DNA of 64,000 nucleotides from Paroedura picta (Eukaryota > Chordata > Lepidosauria > Squamata > Gekkonidae): positions 23,726,990 to 23,790,989 of the forward strand of contig NC_135382.1 in assembly GCF_049243985.1 (NCBI RefSeq), written 5' to 3'. The translations under genes and the position numbers were made by a program. Shown here piece after piece: positions 17,330 through 30,239 of the stretch (positions are counted from its first letter, which is position 1; each line of letters starts with the position of its first letter). The notes beneath the pieces are model-generated. The model searched no databases, was not told the origin of the DNA, and worked only from the letters and a program-made list of their open reading frames with translations.

Positions 17330-18250
17330 GTCATGGCTTAGTATACAGCATCGTGAAGATGTTTACCAGATACAAGGGCCTTATAGAAATAACAAGCTGG
17401 GTTTCAGGTCATAATCCATTTGGGTTCAGCTCGGGAGTGGGGCATAGTAAAGGAAATAAAAATGTCAAGATTAAACAATAATGGACAGGTGAATTCCTAA
17501 CTGTAGAATCTAAGAGTAATTAAAAGAGACCCTGTTACCATGCTCCATTTGTCTTCAGTCAAGCATGGAGGCATCGCCACAAGTGACCAGCCGTGCAGAG
17601 TTCTGTCCTCAGACCTGAGAATTAAATTTGCATCTCACGTTCTAAATTACATTACATTCTGTCATTCATTGCATTACATTACAGCCAACTATTCAATTCT
17701 ATTGTTCCAAATAAGAAATAAAATGGAGAGGATATATGGCGCTTCTGGGGGATTGTTAGGAATGCAGGTGTAAGAGCTGGATGTGGTTAGTCAATGTAGT
17801 GAGAAAAGAAACCAACATCCCTGTTGAATCCCAGGGGGTTCTTTTGTTTTGAGTGTCATAATAACTCACAACTCAGCAATTTCCCTTTTCAGCTACTCAC
17901 TTGAATGCAGAAATGGGTACGTCAATAACCTTAGAAAAGAATAACTCTGCTCAGGACAGTACTGCCAAGGCTAGCCACAGAACTGGTGCAACGCCTTTAT
18001 TAGGACCAGCAAGTGTTAACCCAAATGGACCAAAGACATGGTTATGCTGGAATCTTACTGGTCAATGACCATATCAATAACGTGTGCAATGTGCATGATC
18101 CTACTAATCATGAAGGTGGACTGCTGTTTAGTAAGAAGAATTCAGTTCTCACCATAGGGAACTCACAAGCATGTCTCTGGTTGTGTGGACACAAGCGGGG
18201 AATGTAAAACGTAACCAGACAATGATTCCTTGGCTAAAGCTGTGGCTTGT
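17330..18250. other. Intergenic, nothing recognised
   Basis: AT-rich sequence with no named repeat and no exon-like frame. Confidence 0.35.
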
Positions 18251-18255
18251 CTGGT

Positions 18256-18462
18256 TAGGGTTGCCAGCTCTGGGTTGGGAAGCACCTGGAGTTATGATGG
18301 AGCCTAAGGAAGGCAGGGTTTTGGAGAAGGAGGGGTCTCAGAAAGGTATAATGCTATGTCTACCCTCCAGAGCAGCCATTGTGATCCAGGGGGACTACTC
18401 TTGATTTTCTGGATGTCAATTGTGAGCAATTTCCAGGTACAACCTGGAGGGTGGCAACCCTA
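18256..18462 (+). mobile_element. TIR-F element, full copy
   Basis: It starts TAGGGTTGCCAGCTCTGGG and ends GGAGGGTGGCAACCCTA, inverted termini. Inside: CACCTGGAGTTATGATGGAG, GGTATAATGCTATGTCTACC and a GCAGCCATTGTGATCC segment. It is about 207 bp without coding capacity, likely a non-autonomous DNA element; the superfamily is not determined. Confidence 0.75.
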
Positions 18463-18464
18463 GA

Positions 18465-19485
18465 TGAGGTGTTGTCCTACACTTCTGCTTTTAGTCTTGG
18501 AAATGACAGGGATCCCGTGTTGCTTCAAATGAGCACTGCGGTTGAGGGACCCAGCCATCAGGAGCAGCCAAGACCAACTAAAAGGAGCCTTGTGGCAGCC
18601 TGACAACAAAATTGGCTTGCTTTCAGATCTCACCTAACTACTCCTCAGGCTGGAAGTTAATGAAATAGGGAGAAAGGAACAGAGGGGAAGGTGTTTCTGG
18701 TAAAGACTGTCATGTTAGTCTGATAGCCACGCTGATCTGTTGCAGAAAAACAAACAGGATTCTTGGGCATTTTAAAGGTGAACGTTTTTGCAGCCGCTTT
18801 GTGGCCTGGAGTCCAGTTTTGACAGTGGGCTCCCGCTGACAAAAGCTTATGCCAGGATGAAACAGTCAATCATCTTTTAAAGCTGCCATTTAGCCCCCCG
18901 TTGCACACCTGCTCTAAAGGGCTAATAGCATCTGCCTACCTGGCTGGATTACTGGAAAGAGAAGAGAATTTATTCACGTAAAGTGCTTTGAAGAAGAAAA
19001 GCAGTAGGTCAGTACTCATTCATTAAAACTTCTGCGTCAGAGAACCAGGCTGTGGGCTTAGGCTGCCTTTGTTGAAAGGAACGAAGAATAGGCAGGTGTA
19101 CCAGGAACAAGTCTTTATGGTTGTCCTGCAAGCACCAACACAATCCAAAGGAAATGTGCTGAGTCTTTCAATTTTTTTTGCACCCTCAAGACTCCCAGGC
19201 TATTCCTCCCCTTTATTCGCCCGCTCTGTGCCAAAAGTTATTTCATACACACCCTTTATGCATGAGAATCCCAAGGCATTGTCTTCCCAAATGGACAGAT
19301 TCCCCCCACCCCACTCCGCTACCGCCAAACAAATTGTAACCTGATAAACTTAGCTTGCTGTTCCTGTAAGGCCCTTGCATCTGTTAAACGTTTTCATTAC
19401 GCTGTGTCCCAATTCACGGACCACCCTCTGCCTATATGTGTGGACTGGTGGTTCCCATTTCATTGTGTCTGAAGAGGGCAGTTGT
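18465..19485. other. Intergenic, nothing recognised
   Basis: A duplicated local motif: 'CAAAATTGGCTTGCTTTCAGATCTCACCTAACT' starting at 18,606 is repeated with changes at 22,999-23,035, so it belongs to some dispersed repeat that I cannot name. Confidence 0.4.
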
Positions 19486-19487
19486 GA

Positions 19488-19900
19488 CTCATAGAATCAT
19501 AGAATCACAGAATCATAGAGTTGGAAGGGGCCATACAGGCCATCTAGTCTAACCCCCTGCTCAACGCAGGACCAGCCCAAAGCATCCTAAAGCATCCAAG
19601 AAAAGTGTGTATCCAACCTTTGCTTGAAGACTGCCAGTGAGGGGGAGCTCACCACCTCCTTAGGCAGCCTATTCCACTGCTGAACTACTCTGACTGTGAA
19701 TTTTCCCCCCTGATATCTAGCCTATATTGTTGTACTTGTAGTTTAAACCCATTATTGCGTGTCCTTTCCGCTGCAGCCAATGGGAACAGCATCCTGCCCT
19801 CCTCCAAGTGACAACCTTTCAAATAAGAGGGCTATCATGTCCCCTCTCAACCTCCTTTTCTCCAGGCTGAACATTCCCAAGTCCCTCAACCTATCTTCAG
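19488..19900 (-). mobile_element. CR1 LINE 3' fragment
   Basis: On + it begins with the reverse complement of the CR1 terminal repeat (CATAGAATCATAGAATCACA), then GGCCATCTAGTCTAACCCC, and runs into the ORF end (CCCTCTCAACCTCCTTTTCT..CAGGCTGAACATTCCC). Confidence 0.9.
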
Positions 19901-19904
19901 ACAT

Positions 19905-20675
19905 TGAGGCAGTAAAATATTTTGCCCTGAGGTTTCTCTGCTCTCATCGATGGGTGTTCAAATCCTGCAGGGGCTACAAGACCCCGATACACAGAACATT
20001 TTTTTTAAATAATAGAGGCCAATTTGATGTGTTTGGAGATATGAAAAGAATTAATAAATGCAAGAGGGGTGAGAGAGGTATGGTACAAATAGCTGGAATG
20101 CTTCCCCCCCCCCCCACACACACACCTCTATGCTTTTTTGTAGCCAAACTGTATTTGCTGTTTTTGAACTGCATTTCTATGGTCTGCTTTTCAGTGGAAT
20201 GTGAGTGTCAGTGCGGGTTTCCCCATTGGTTTGAACAAGCAGAGGCTGCAGGTAATTTGACATTTATGTGCCTTATAAAACGAATGATGGTTTTTGACAT
20301 TCCTAGGCTGAGAAAATAAAACTCCTCTGGTTGCCTTGGAGGAAGGGCGGGGTGGAAAAGTCATGAATGAAATGCATTTGGAGTCTTCTCCCACTCCTTA
20401 GCAGATATGGTGATCAACTCCCAGTTTCAGGTTCTATTCCACGCCTCATTCCTAAGTTTCTGTCCTTCAGGGTCTCAGACTTTTCAGCAGGTATTTTCAC
20501 TTTGGAAAGGCTGGTTCCCTCAGGACTATCCTTGCCCCAAGGGGAGCCTGTCTTTCAGCCAAGCTGTCTCTGCTCAGTAACTTCCCGCAACTCTCCTTCT
20601 GAAATAAACTCCAAAACTGGCTAGGCCTTCAGCATGTACCAGAGCCTTCTTTTCCTGTCACTCAAAGGCTGAGAG
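19905..20675. other. Intergenic, nothing recognised
   Basis: It includes a poly-C/(CA) stretch at 20,105-20,126 and no exon-like sequence. The 186-codon ORF spanning 19,759-20,319 begins inside the CR1 copy and is a chance frame. Confidence 0.4.
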
Positions 20676-20679
20676 ATTA

Positions 20680-21140
20680 GGGGATGTTCCACCTGGAGAA
20701 GAGGAGGCTGAGAGGAGACATGATTGCTTTAAGTATCTGAAAGGTTGTCACTTAGAGGGCAGGGAGTAGTTTCTGCCAGCAGCAGAGGATAGGATCCGCA
20801 GTGATGGTTTACAAATACATGTTGAACGGTACTGGCTGAACATCAGGAAAAAATCCTTCACAGTCAGGGTACTTCAGCAGTGAGTTCCCCCTTATTGGTG
20901 GTCTTCAAGCAACAGCTGGACAGATCCTTATCCTGGATGCTTTAGGCTGATTCTGCATTGAGCAGGAGGTTGGACTAGAAGGTAGTCTACCTGTGGTCCT
21001 CCAGATGCTCCATGGACTACAATTCCCATGAGCCTCTGCCAGCAAATGCTGGCAGGGGCTCATGGGAATTGTAGTCCATGGAGCATCTGGAGGACCACAG
21101 GTTGACTACCCCTGGACTAGATGACCTGTATGGCTCCTTC
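20680..21140 (+). mobile_element. CR1 LINE 3' fragment containing a PAL insertion
   Basis: GGAGAAGAGGAGGCTGAGAG, GCTGATTCTGCATTGAGCAG and, after the PAL copy, ATGACCTGTATGGCTCCTTC are consecutive parts of one CR1 3' end. Confidence 0.9.
20981..21114. mobile_element. PAL element inside CR1
   Basis: Long inverted arms centred near 21,043-21,052. Flanks GACTAGAA (20,973-20,980) and GACTAGAT (21,115-21,122) are the duplicated CR1 target, so this PAL moved after this CR1 copy was in place. Confidence 0.92.
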
Positions 21141-21261
21141 CATGATTCATCCTTCCCTCTTCCTGTCAAGTTCCAGCTTTTCTCTTCACAATGGCTAACT
21201 TTCAGGCTTCCTTCTTAGGGAGGGATGAAGCTAACTTAAGGGCAAACATTTCCCCAAGTGG

Positions 21262-21395
21262 GGTTGCGAGCTCTGGGCTGGGAAATTCCAGGCGATGAGA
21301 GGACGGAGCCTGGAAAAATCGAGGTTTGGTGTGGGGAGGGGCTTCAGCAGGACATAAAGCCCCATAACCAAGCTTTGTGGACTGTGAGATTCGGG
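21262..21395 (+). mobile_element. TIR-F element, partial
   Basis: GGGTTGCGAGCTCTGGGCTG, AATTCCAGGCGATGAG and GGCTTCAGCAGGACATAAAG follow the left half of TIR-F; the right half is missing. Confidence 0.6.
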
Positions 21396-21399
21396 GAGC

Positions 21400-21885
21400 C
21401 TGGGCTGTTGGCAAGGGGGTATGAAATATGGCAGGTGGGATCTTAAGACAGAACCCGTTTTACAGTTCCTCAAGCGTTAAATGTTCCTTTAAAAGCATGT
21501 TTCCTTTTAAATTACAAAACAAAAATCTGTTTGTGTTTGAAGTAAGGATCCAGGTTCTGCAATTATTTGTTTTCTAAAGCCTCCTACTCCCACGCATGCC
21601 GCATTCCTTTCAAGAGTGTGTAGTGATAATAATTTAAAGCATTTGGGCAAATGTCACATCTCCCACATAAAAGCCCACGCCCAGGCTTCAGTCATTCTGC
21701 TTTATTCTGCCCAAGGCCATCCTTGTTGCTGCTGGCCTTGGTCTCCCTGCTCTTCCCCAGGTGTGGGGAGCTCCTTTTAACAGAACTGCATGCTGGGTGG
21801 TGTAGAATGTCCTAACAGTGCTGTGTTCCCTTAAAGACTAACCAGCTTGGTGAGGTATCAACTTCTGTCACAACTAGAACTGCAA
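21400..21885. other. Intergenic, nothing recognised
   Basis: A short PLE-like motif (TTAAAGACTAACCAGCTTGG) at about 21,832-21,851; otherwise unassigned. Confidence 0.35.
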
Positions 21886-21889
21886 CCTG

Positions 21890-22020
21890 GGCCTAGTCTG
21901 CACTAACAGGATAATGCACTTTCAATGTGCTTTGGCAGCTGGATTTTCCTGTGCGGAACAGGAAAATCTACTTCAAAAGTGCATTGAAAGTGCATTATCT
22001 ATTGTGTGCAGACTAGGTCC
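21890..22020. mobile_element. PAL-H, second palindromic miniature family
   Basis: Left arm GGGCCTAGTCTGCACTAACA..ATAATGCACTTTCAATGTGC, right arm GTGCATTGAAAGTGCATTAT..GTGTGCAGACTAGGTCC. Another copy is at 44,377. Confidence 0.8.
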
Positions 22021-22215
22021 TAGTTGGGAAATACCTGGATATTTGGGGGTGGAGCCTGAGGAAGGGGGAGCTTGGGAAGGGACTTCAATGGGGCATAATG
22101 TCATAGAGTCTATCTTCCAAAGTGACCATTTTCTTCAGGTGGGCTGATCTCTGTCACCTAGAGATCAATTGTAATCTTGGGAGATCTACAGTTACCACCC
22201 GGAGACTGGCATCCC
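22021..22215 (+). mobile_element. TIR-F element, diverged
   Basis: GTTGGGAAATACCTGGATAT, GGGGTGGAGCCTGAGGAAGG, GGGGCATAATGTCATAGAGT and a degraded right end (GGAGACTGGCATCCCTAG). It abuts PAL-H on the left. Confidence 0.7.
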
Positions 22216-22219
22216 TAGT

Positions 22220-22840
22220 AAATCTGCTGCAAGACTTTTGGAGGTTTCGCTGCAAAATACTACCAGAATTTGGAAAGTATCCACAAGTTAGACAGTCTTC
22301 ACTAGTAATGAATCAGGATGCCAACTATTTTTCTGGGAAACATAGAATCAAAATGGTACAAATTCTGAAGGAACCATGGGAGGCAAATGGAAAATGGAAA
22401 ATTTAATACTTTACTTTCGAAGCGAGTAAACGGCAGAGTCAAAAGCCTGTTGCAAAAAAGGAACTCGTAGGGACTCATGTAGGAGTGTCTCATGAATGGC
22501 ACTCGCTGTTTTCAAAAGAGAGTCTTCATCAGAACCTAATTTTGCATCAGCGTCCATAAGCTTAATAAGAATCTTTAACTTTTGTTAAACTCACGGATGC
22601 TGATTCAACATTTGCTGTTTTCAGAAAAGATTCTTGCTCAGGACCGAGTGCCTTACTAGCACCCACTTGTGCTGAGCAACTCCTGCAGGGCTAGCATAAG
22701 GAACATGGTCCTAGAGCATCACTACAAAACCTGTTTTCTGCCCATTTTTTTTCTCTTGCAACTCAATTTCTTGAGGGCAGGCAAAGAGCAAACCTTGTGT
22801 AACTGCACTGCAAATTGCACCCCAAGGCTGCTATGAATTC
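22220..22840. other. Intergenic, nothing recognised
   Basis: No exon or named repeat recognised. Confidence 0.35.
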
Positions 22841-22844
22841 TGCT

Positions 22845-23235
22845 GAGATGGGGCCTGAAAATCCCCTGGAATTACAAGTCATCTCCAGACTAAAGAGATC
22901 AGTTCTCCTAGAGAAAATGGCTGCTTGGGAGGGTGGATGCCACAGCATTGTGCTCTGCTGAAGCCCCTCCCTGCCTCAAATCCTGCCCACTCCCTTACAA
23001 CAAAATTGGCTTGCTTTTTGATCTCACCTAACTGCTCCTCATGCTGGAAGTTAATAAAATAGGGACAGAAGGAAAGCCCCACCTACCTTACAGAGTGTCT
23101 GTCATGAGGAAAGGAAGAGATGACTGGAGGTCACTTTGAGACTCTTTCAGGTGAGATGAGAAGTAGGGTATGGAAACCAGATCCTCTTCTTCAGATTCTC
23201 CAGCTATTTCCCAACCCAGAGTTGGCAACCCTATA
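22845..23235 (-). mobile_element. TIR-F pieces with an unnamed insertion
   Basis: On the + strand GCCTGAAAATCCCCTGGAAT, AAAATGGCTGCTTGGGAGGG, TGAAGCCCCTCCCTGCCTC and, after a gap holding a short SINE-A-like 3' piece, CCAGCTATTTCCCAACCCAG with GTTGGCAACCCTA: this is TIR-F read backwards and split. Confidence 0.6.
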
Positions 23236-23239
23236 CCAA

Positions 23240-23670
23240 TACATAGTTGATGGAATTTGCATTAATCATTGCTGTCATTTAAATGAAGTATGTTCTGCTC
23301 AAACCCTTTGACATCTTCCACATTAAAAGCTGACTTCTTGTTACCCAGATTCTGTCTGCAGCTCAGGTTCTCTTTCCAAAACAGGGAAAGAACAACCACG
23401 TCCCACTGTGCCTCTTTTCAGTGCTGGTTCTCTTGACTAAAATGGCGAATGCGTGATGTTTAGAATCAGCAGGGACATTTCCCCCCTTGTCTGCTTAAAT
23501 TAGGGATCCCCAGAGTGGTGGATCTCAACAGATTCCCTGGCATCTGCTTGTTTCTTCCCCAAATCAAAGAGCCAATCTTGGCTTTTCTCCTCCTTTTTGG
23601 AGCAAGAGTTGTTTGAAAAAAGCGACAGAAGCATCACATCTAGATGTGAAGGGGCCATACTCTAAGAAAC
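23240..23670. other. Intergenic; contains one unnamed dispersed repeat
   Basis: The stretch at about 23,505-23,605 (GGGATCCCCAGAGTGGTGG..AATCAAAGAGCCAATCTTGG) resembles 37,978-38,070 (AAGTGGTGCTCACCAAGGG..ACAAAGAGCCAGTCTGGG), so both are copies of one family I cannot name. Confidence 0.5.
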
Positions 23671-23671
23671 T

Positions 23672-23935
23672 TAGAGCCAGCCTGGTGTAGCAGTGAAGAG
23701 TAGTGGACCCTAATCTAAGGAACTGGGTTTGATTCCTCCCTCCTCCTCCACATGCAACCAGCTGGGTGACCTTGGGCCAGTCACAGTTCTCTTAAAGTTC
23801 TCTAAGCCCCACCTACCTCACATGGTGCCTATTGTGAAGAGAACAAGGGAAAGGTGCTTGTAAGCTTCTTTGAGACTCCTCCAGGTAGTGAAAAGCAGGG
23901 TATTAAAAAAAAACAGCTCTTCTTCTTCTACCCCC
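23672..23935 (+). mobile_element. SINE-A copy
   Basis: Head GAGCCAGCCTGGTGTAGCAG, GGGTTTGATTCCTCC, CAGCTGGGTGACCTTGGGCC, CACCTACCTCACATGG and tail CAGCTCTTCTTCTTCT. Confidence 0.85.
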
Positions 23936-23939
23936 ATCA

Positions 23940-24670
23940 TATTTTGCTGGGAGCCTGACAACATCTTCTGATTGGTTTGAGCCTCCAAGGCAGGAATGTT
24001 GTGGTTAACTGTGCTCTCTCCTCAGTGGCAGCCATGTTGTGTAGGTGGCCACTACCTGTGCTCAATTCTCAGAGCCACAGGCTCAACAAAATCAGGACTC
24101 CTTCTTCTAGCCACCAGAAGGGCCATCACCACCCCAACTCAGAACTCTACTGCACCGCTCACTTGCCAGCAAGAACCTTTGAAGTGCTGCTCCACTCTGT
24201 GAATTGCCCGTAAAACAGCCTGAGATGCTCAACTGCCCTCTCTGCTCCCAGGTCCATCACAAGGCATCTAAGTTGTCCCTTTAACCAGCAGCTTGACAGG
24301 CAGCCGTTAGCAGGTGGAAAAACTCTCCAGAAGGTGAAGAGGAGGCATCTCCTGCTATTTCAAGCTCCAGTGGAGGGCCAAAAAAGCCACTGAGCAATTG
24401 TTTTGCTGGTCAGCTGGTAATCCAAGCTGCTCCCAATACAGAGCATTTGGTCCAAAGTGTTTTTCAGGCCTTGGATGCTGGGCAGGGGCTGGTTTAACAG
24501 GATTGCAAAGAAAGAACATTATCTGTTCTCACCCACCTATAACAATTGCATTTTTAAAATTACTATTCTAAGGGGACCAATATGGCATCAATCTGGGCTC
24601 CCCAGTCTTATTAAGCCTATAGGCATTTTTGGAATTTTGAGAAGGAAAGTGAGGGGCACCACAAAATCAC
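23940..24670. other. Intergenic, nothing recognised
   Basis: Mildly G+C-richer than its surroundings but without a convincing exon; a 78-codon + strand frame at 23,977 has no family signature. Confidence 0.35.
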
Positions 24671-24675
24671 TGCCA

Positions 24676-24868
24676 CGTAGAAGAAGAAGAGTTGGTTCTT
24701 AGATGCTGCTTTTCTCTACCCATATTACTGCTCGGTCAGAACAGCTTTATCAGCACCATGGGGAGCCCAAGGTCACCCAGCTGGCTGCATGTGGGGGAGC
24801 AGGGAATCAAATCTGGCTCACTAGATTAGAAGTCCGCACTCCTAACCACTACACCAAACTAGAGGGCA
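24676..24868 (-). mobile_element. SINE-A copy with internal deletion
   Basis: On + it begins GTAGAAGAAGAAGAGTTGGT, jumps from the tail region to CATATTACTGCTCGGTCAGA and ends CTAACCACTACACCAAACTA. Confidence 0.8.
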
Positions 24869-24869
24869 A

Positions 24870-25400
24870 CCACAAAAAGGTGGGACAACCACTTCTGAAT
24901 AGGAACCATGGCGTGTTCTGTATATATTCTGTGCAGTGGCAAAACCATATTGTGCAACGTGAGAGAGGTTTTTGTGCCCATGGGTCTACTGAGGAGCAAG
25001 TTTGTTTTGTAAAAAGAAACAGATCTGGATAAAACCGACAGTATTTGAAAAGGAAGATGAATCCTGATCCTTCTCAGTTCTCATTGCCTTATTAGACCAT
25101 CAATCTATTGCAGGACTAATTGGGCTTCTCTTGACTGCAGGAGTATCAGCATTTTGGGGGATTGTACAGTCTGTCTGCATGACCGTTGTACCATCTTGGA
25201 TACATATTTTATTATATGCTTCCTGTGTGTAACTCTGCCGTATGAGAATATCTTGAGTACAACATGTAGGTGCTACTAGTCGGTGAAGGAAAGATTTTGG
25301 GTCTAGTCCTCTTAGGTTTAGTTTTTTCATGCATGTACAAACAGTCTTAGCAAAATGAAGTTTTTGGCAGGAAGGACATACAAAGGATTAGCTTCTCTAC
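24870..25400. other. Intergenic, nothing recognised
   Basis: No exon or named repeat recognised. Confidence 0.35.
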
Positions 25401-25404
25401 CACA

Positions 25405-25550
25405 TAGGGTTGCCAACTCTGGGTTGGGAAAAAGCTGGAGATTTGGGGATGGAGCCTGGGGAAGGCAGGGGTTGAGGAGGTGAAGAAGCTCAGCATAACA
25501 CTGCGATCTGCCCCCTAAAGCTGCCATTTTCTCCAGGAGGAACTGGTGTG
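25405..25550 (+). mobile_element. TIR-F element, left half
   Basis: TAGGGTTGCCAACTCTGGGT, TGGAGATTTGGGGATGGAGC and CTGCCATTTTCTCCAGGAGG, then the element ends early. Confidence 0.7.
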
Positions 25551-25679
25551 TTGTCTGAATGTTATGATTCCACGAGATCTTCAGGCCCTTGCTTGGGGTC
25601 TGGCAACCTGGGTTAACCACATGGGTTAAAAGCAAGCGGGATGACCCCTCCCCTGCCCCATCTACACATCTCTGCAGCA

Positions 25680-25905
25680 GGTTCTAATCTGGCAAGCTGG
25701 GTTTGATTCCCCTCTCCTCCACACGCAGCCAGCTGGGAGACCTTGGTCTAGTCCCAGTCCTGGTAGAGCTGTTCTCAGAGCAGTTTCTTTCAGAACCCTC
25801 ACAGCCCCACCTACCTCACAGGGTGATGGAGAAGATTGGAGGTCACATTGAGATTCTTTTGGGTAATGAAAAGCAGGGTATCAAAACCAAATCCTTTTCT
25901 TCAAG
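25680..25905 (+). mobile_element. SINE-A copy, 5' truncated
   Basis: GGTTCTAATCTGGCAAGCTG, GGTTTGATTCCCCTCTCCTC, CCACCTACCTCACAGGGTG and AAAGCAGGGTATCAAAACCA. Confidence 0.8.
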
Positions 25906-25909
25906 TAAT

Positions 25910-26500
25910 ACTCTACCTCTAGTTTTATTCCTAACTATTCCAACCTTCTTGCCTTTTCCTTTCCTTCTGTGTGTCTCTTTTTCATTTTTTCTGCCCTTTT
26001 GGCTACAAGAATCTTGAGGGATGGAGAAGCTGCAATACCCCAGCTAACTTTCCAGTTTTAGGGGGGACTCCGATTAGGGCTTCCTGCGGACCTAAATCTT
26101 ACTGCCTTTCAAAAGCATCTGCTTTTAGTGAAGCACAGGAAAACTACAGACAGCTCTTTGCTTTGAGAAAAACAGTTTTATGGGCATCTGTGGCCAGAAA
26201 TATAAAGAATGCTGTGTCTACTTAAGCAGTAGCAGGAAGCAACTCAGGTTGCAAGCGATCAGCTCTAATTTCCTCACAGGCTTTGAGGCAGAGTAGAGAT
26301 TTTTGTACAGTAAGGGGAGTAGCCCTGCCTTGCCAATTTCCTGCTTCTATTGGCTATAAGAACACCACAAAAAGCCCTTTAAAGGTATAGCTCAGGCGAT
26401 TGTTGTATAACTTGTCTACCGTCCCCTTCCTTTGGTGCCAAAATAGCAGAATGTTTTGCAGTACTGATTAACCACACCACTGCCGAAGTAATGGGAGCAT
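25910..26500. other. Intergenic, nothing recognised
   Basis: No exon or named repeat recognised. Confidence 0.35.
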
Positions 26501-26504
26501 AAGA

Positions 26505-26640
26505 CTGGGCTGAATACATTCTTAACCTAGTCTACCTTACAGGATTGTTGTGAAGATAAAATGGGGGAGAAGGATATAATTGGATTTTGATCCCCAGTGG
26601 GGAGAAATGTAGGGTATAACTTATGTTAATGCATATTAGG
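26505..26640 (+). mobile_element. SINE-C 3' fragment
   Basis: CTAGTCTACCTTACAGGATT, GTTGTGAAGATAAAATGGGG and CCCCAGTGGGGAGAAATGTA match the 3' part of SINE-C. Confidence 0.65.
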
Positions 26641-26689
26641 TGGGCATTTGTCAATGCTGTATGTGTTACTAGAATGACTAGTTGTCAGC

Positions 26690-26950
26690 CTGGTGTGGAG
26701 CCAGCATGGCACAGTGGTTTAGGGGTAGTCAACCTGTGGTCCTCCAGATGTCCATGGACTACAATTCCCATGAGCCCCTGCTTGGGCTAGTCACCGTTCT
26801 GTTAGGACTGCTTTCATAAAACTGTTCTGCCAGAGCTCTCAGCTCCACCTAAGTCACAGGGTGGCTTGTTGTGGGGAGGGGAAGGGAAAGGTGTTGTTAA
26901 GCAGCTTTAGGATTCCTTCAGGGAATGAAAATCAGGGTATAAAAAACCTC
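26690..26950 (+). mobile_element. SINE-A copy with a half-PAL in place of its middle
   Basis: The head (GTGGAGCCAGCATGGCACAG) is followed at 26,722-26,781 by one arm of PAL (GGGGTAGTCAACCTGTGGTC..CATGAGCCCCTGC), then the SINE resumes at TTGGGCTAGTCACCGTTCTG. The second PAL arm and the SINE B-box region are gone. Confidence 0.8.
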
Positions 26951-27090
26951 TCTGCTCTTCATCAAACAGATTCATGTACTGCATTCCTATTCGAACACCT
27001 GCAAGACTCGTGGGTTGTCTAATGATCACTATTTTTAAACACAGGTTGAAAATGAACACAAACAGACTTCTCTCCTGTTACATCACAGCT

Positions 27091-27096
27091 TTTATT
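27091..27096 (-). terminator. MT-A polyadenylation signal
   Basis: TTTATT on the + strand (AATAAA on the coding strand) lies 115 bp past the MT-A stop, a normal 3' UTR length for this family. Confidence 0.75.
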
Positions 27097-27210
27097 TTTT
27101 TTCTCTCCATCCCCCCCAGCATGCAAAACTGCTACAAAATACTCATGGTGGTCAAAGACTCAGCTTTCGGACCATACAGAACTATTTACAAGGAACAAAA
27201 CGGTGCATTT

Positions 27211-29748
<2,538 letters not shown>

Positions 29749-29819
29749 GGCTCGCAGAGGCGGTTTTGCAGCGAAGAGCTGGTAGCAGACGAGTGATGCG
29801 ATCAGCTGATGCTCCTGAG

Positions 29820-30120
29820 GCTGCTCGGCTGCACCTTTATAGCCGCCAGGCAGCTGCCGCGCGGGTGCAAAAATTCCTGCGGGCGCCGCCGCCGCCGCCT
29901 CCTCCCCCTTGCGCACGCCGCCCGCCTGGGTTGTGCACGCGCCTCTCGCCGTCTCCTTGCCCACGAGGGGGCCGGGTGCAAAGCAATGCACGCTCCTTCG
30001 CGCGCGCCCCCCCCTTCCACCCTCGTGTGCATTCGCACGTACTTCTCGGGTGGCCTTGGACCGTGGTGGTCTCTGCCTGCCTTGCCCAACAGTGGGAGCG
30101 CGCGCAAAGTTTGCGCAATC
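29820..30120 (-). promoter_or_regulatory. MT-A promoter: TATA box and seven MRE cores in a CpG island
   Basis: TATAAAGG on the - strand at 29,834-29,841 is 86 bp before the start codon, so transcription probably begins near 29,805-29,812. Seven sites match the MRE core TGCRCNC: 29,863-29,869, 29,910-29,916, 29,934-29,940, 29,974-29,980, 29,987-29,993, 30,025-30,031 and 30,100-30,106, on either strand. MREs are the binding sites of the zinc sensor MTF-1. The CpG-rich block continues to about 30,130. The factors bound are inferred from the motif. Confidence 0.88.
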
Positions 30121-30239
30121 CCCCACACCCCCGCGTGTTGCAATGTCCTCTCCTCCCCAGAATTTCGGGAAGGCAGGAAAAAGGAGAGGGTCTCAGCAGC
30201 AAAGAGGTCTTGGGGGATGGGGGTGGGTAGCTGGAGGCA

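Noticed and set aside
19759-20319. 186-codon + strand ORF
   Set aside because: It begins inside an antisense CR1 3' end and continues into unassigned sequence, so it is not a single gene.
9740-27080. DOK4, CX3CL1 or another gene expected near POLR2C by synteny
   Set aside because: No exon with a matching residue pattern was found on either strand; a divergent small exon could still be missed by eye.
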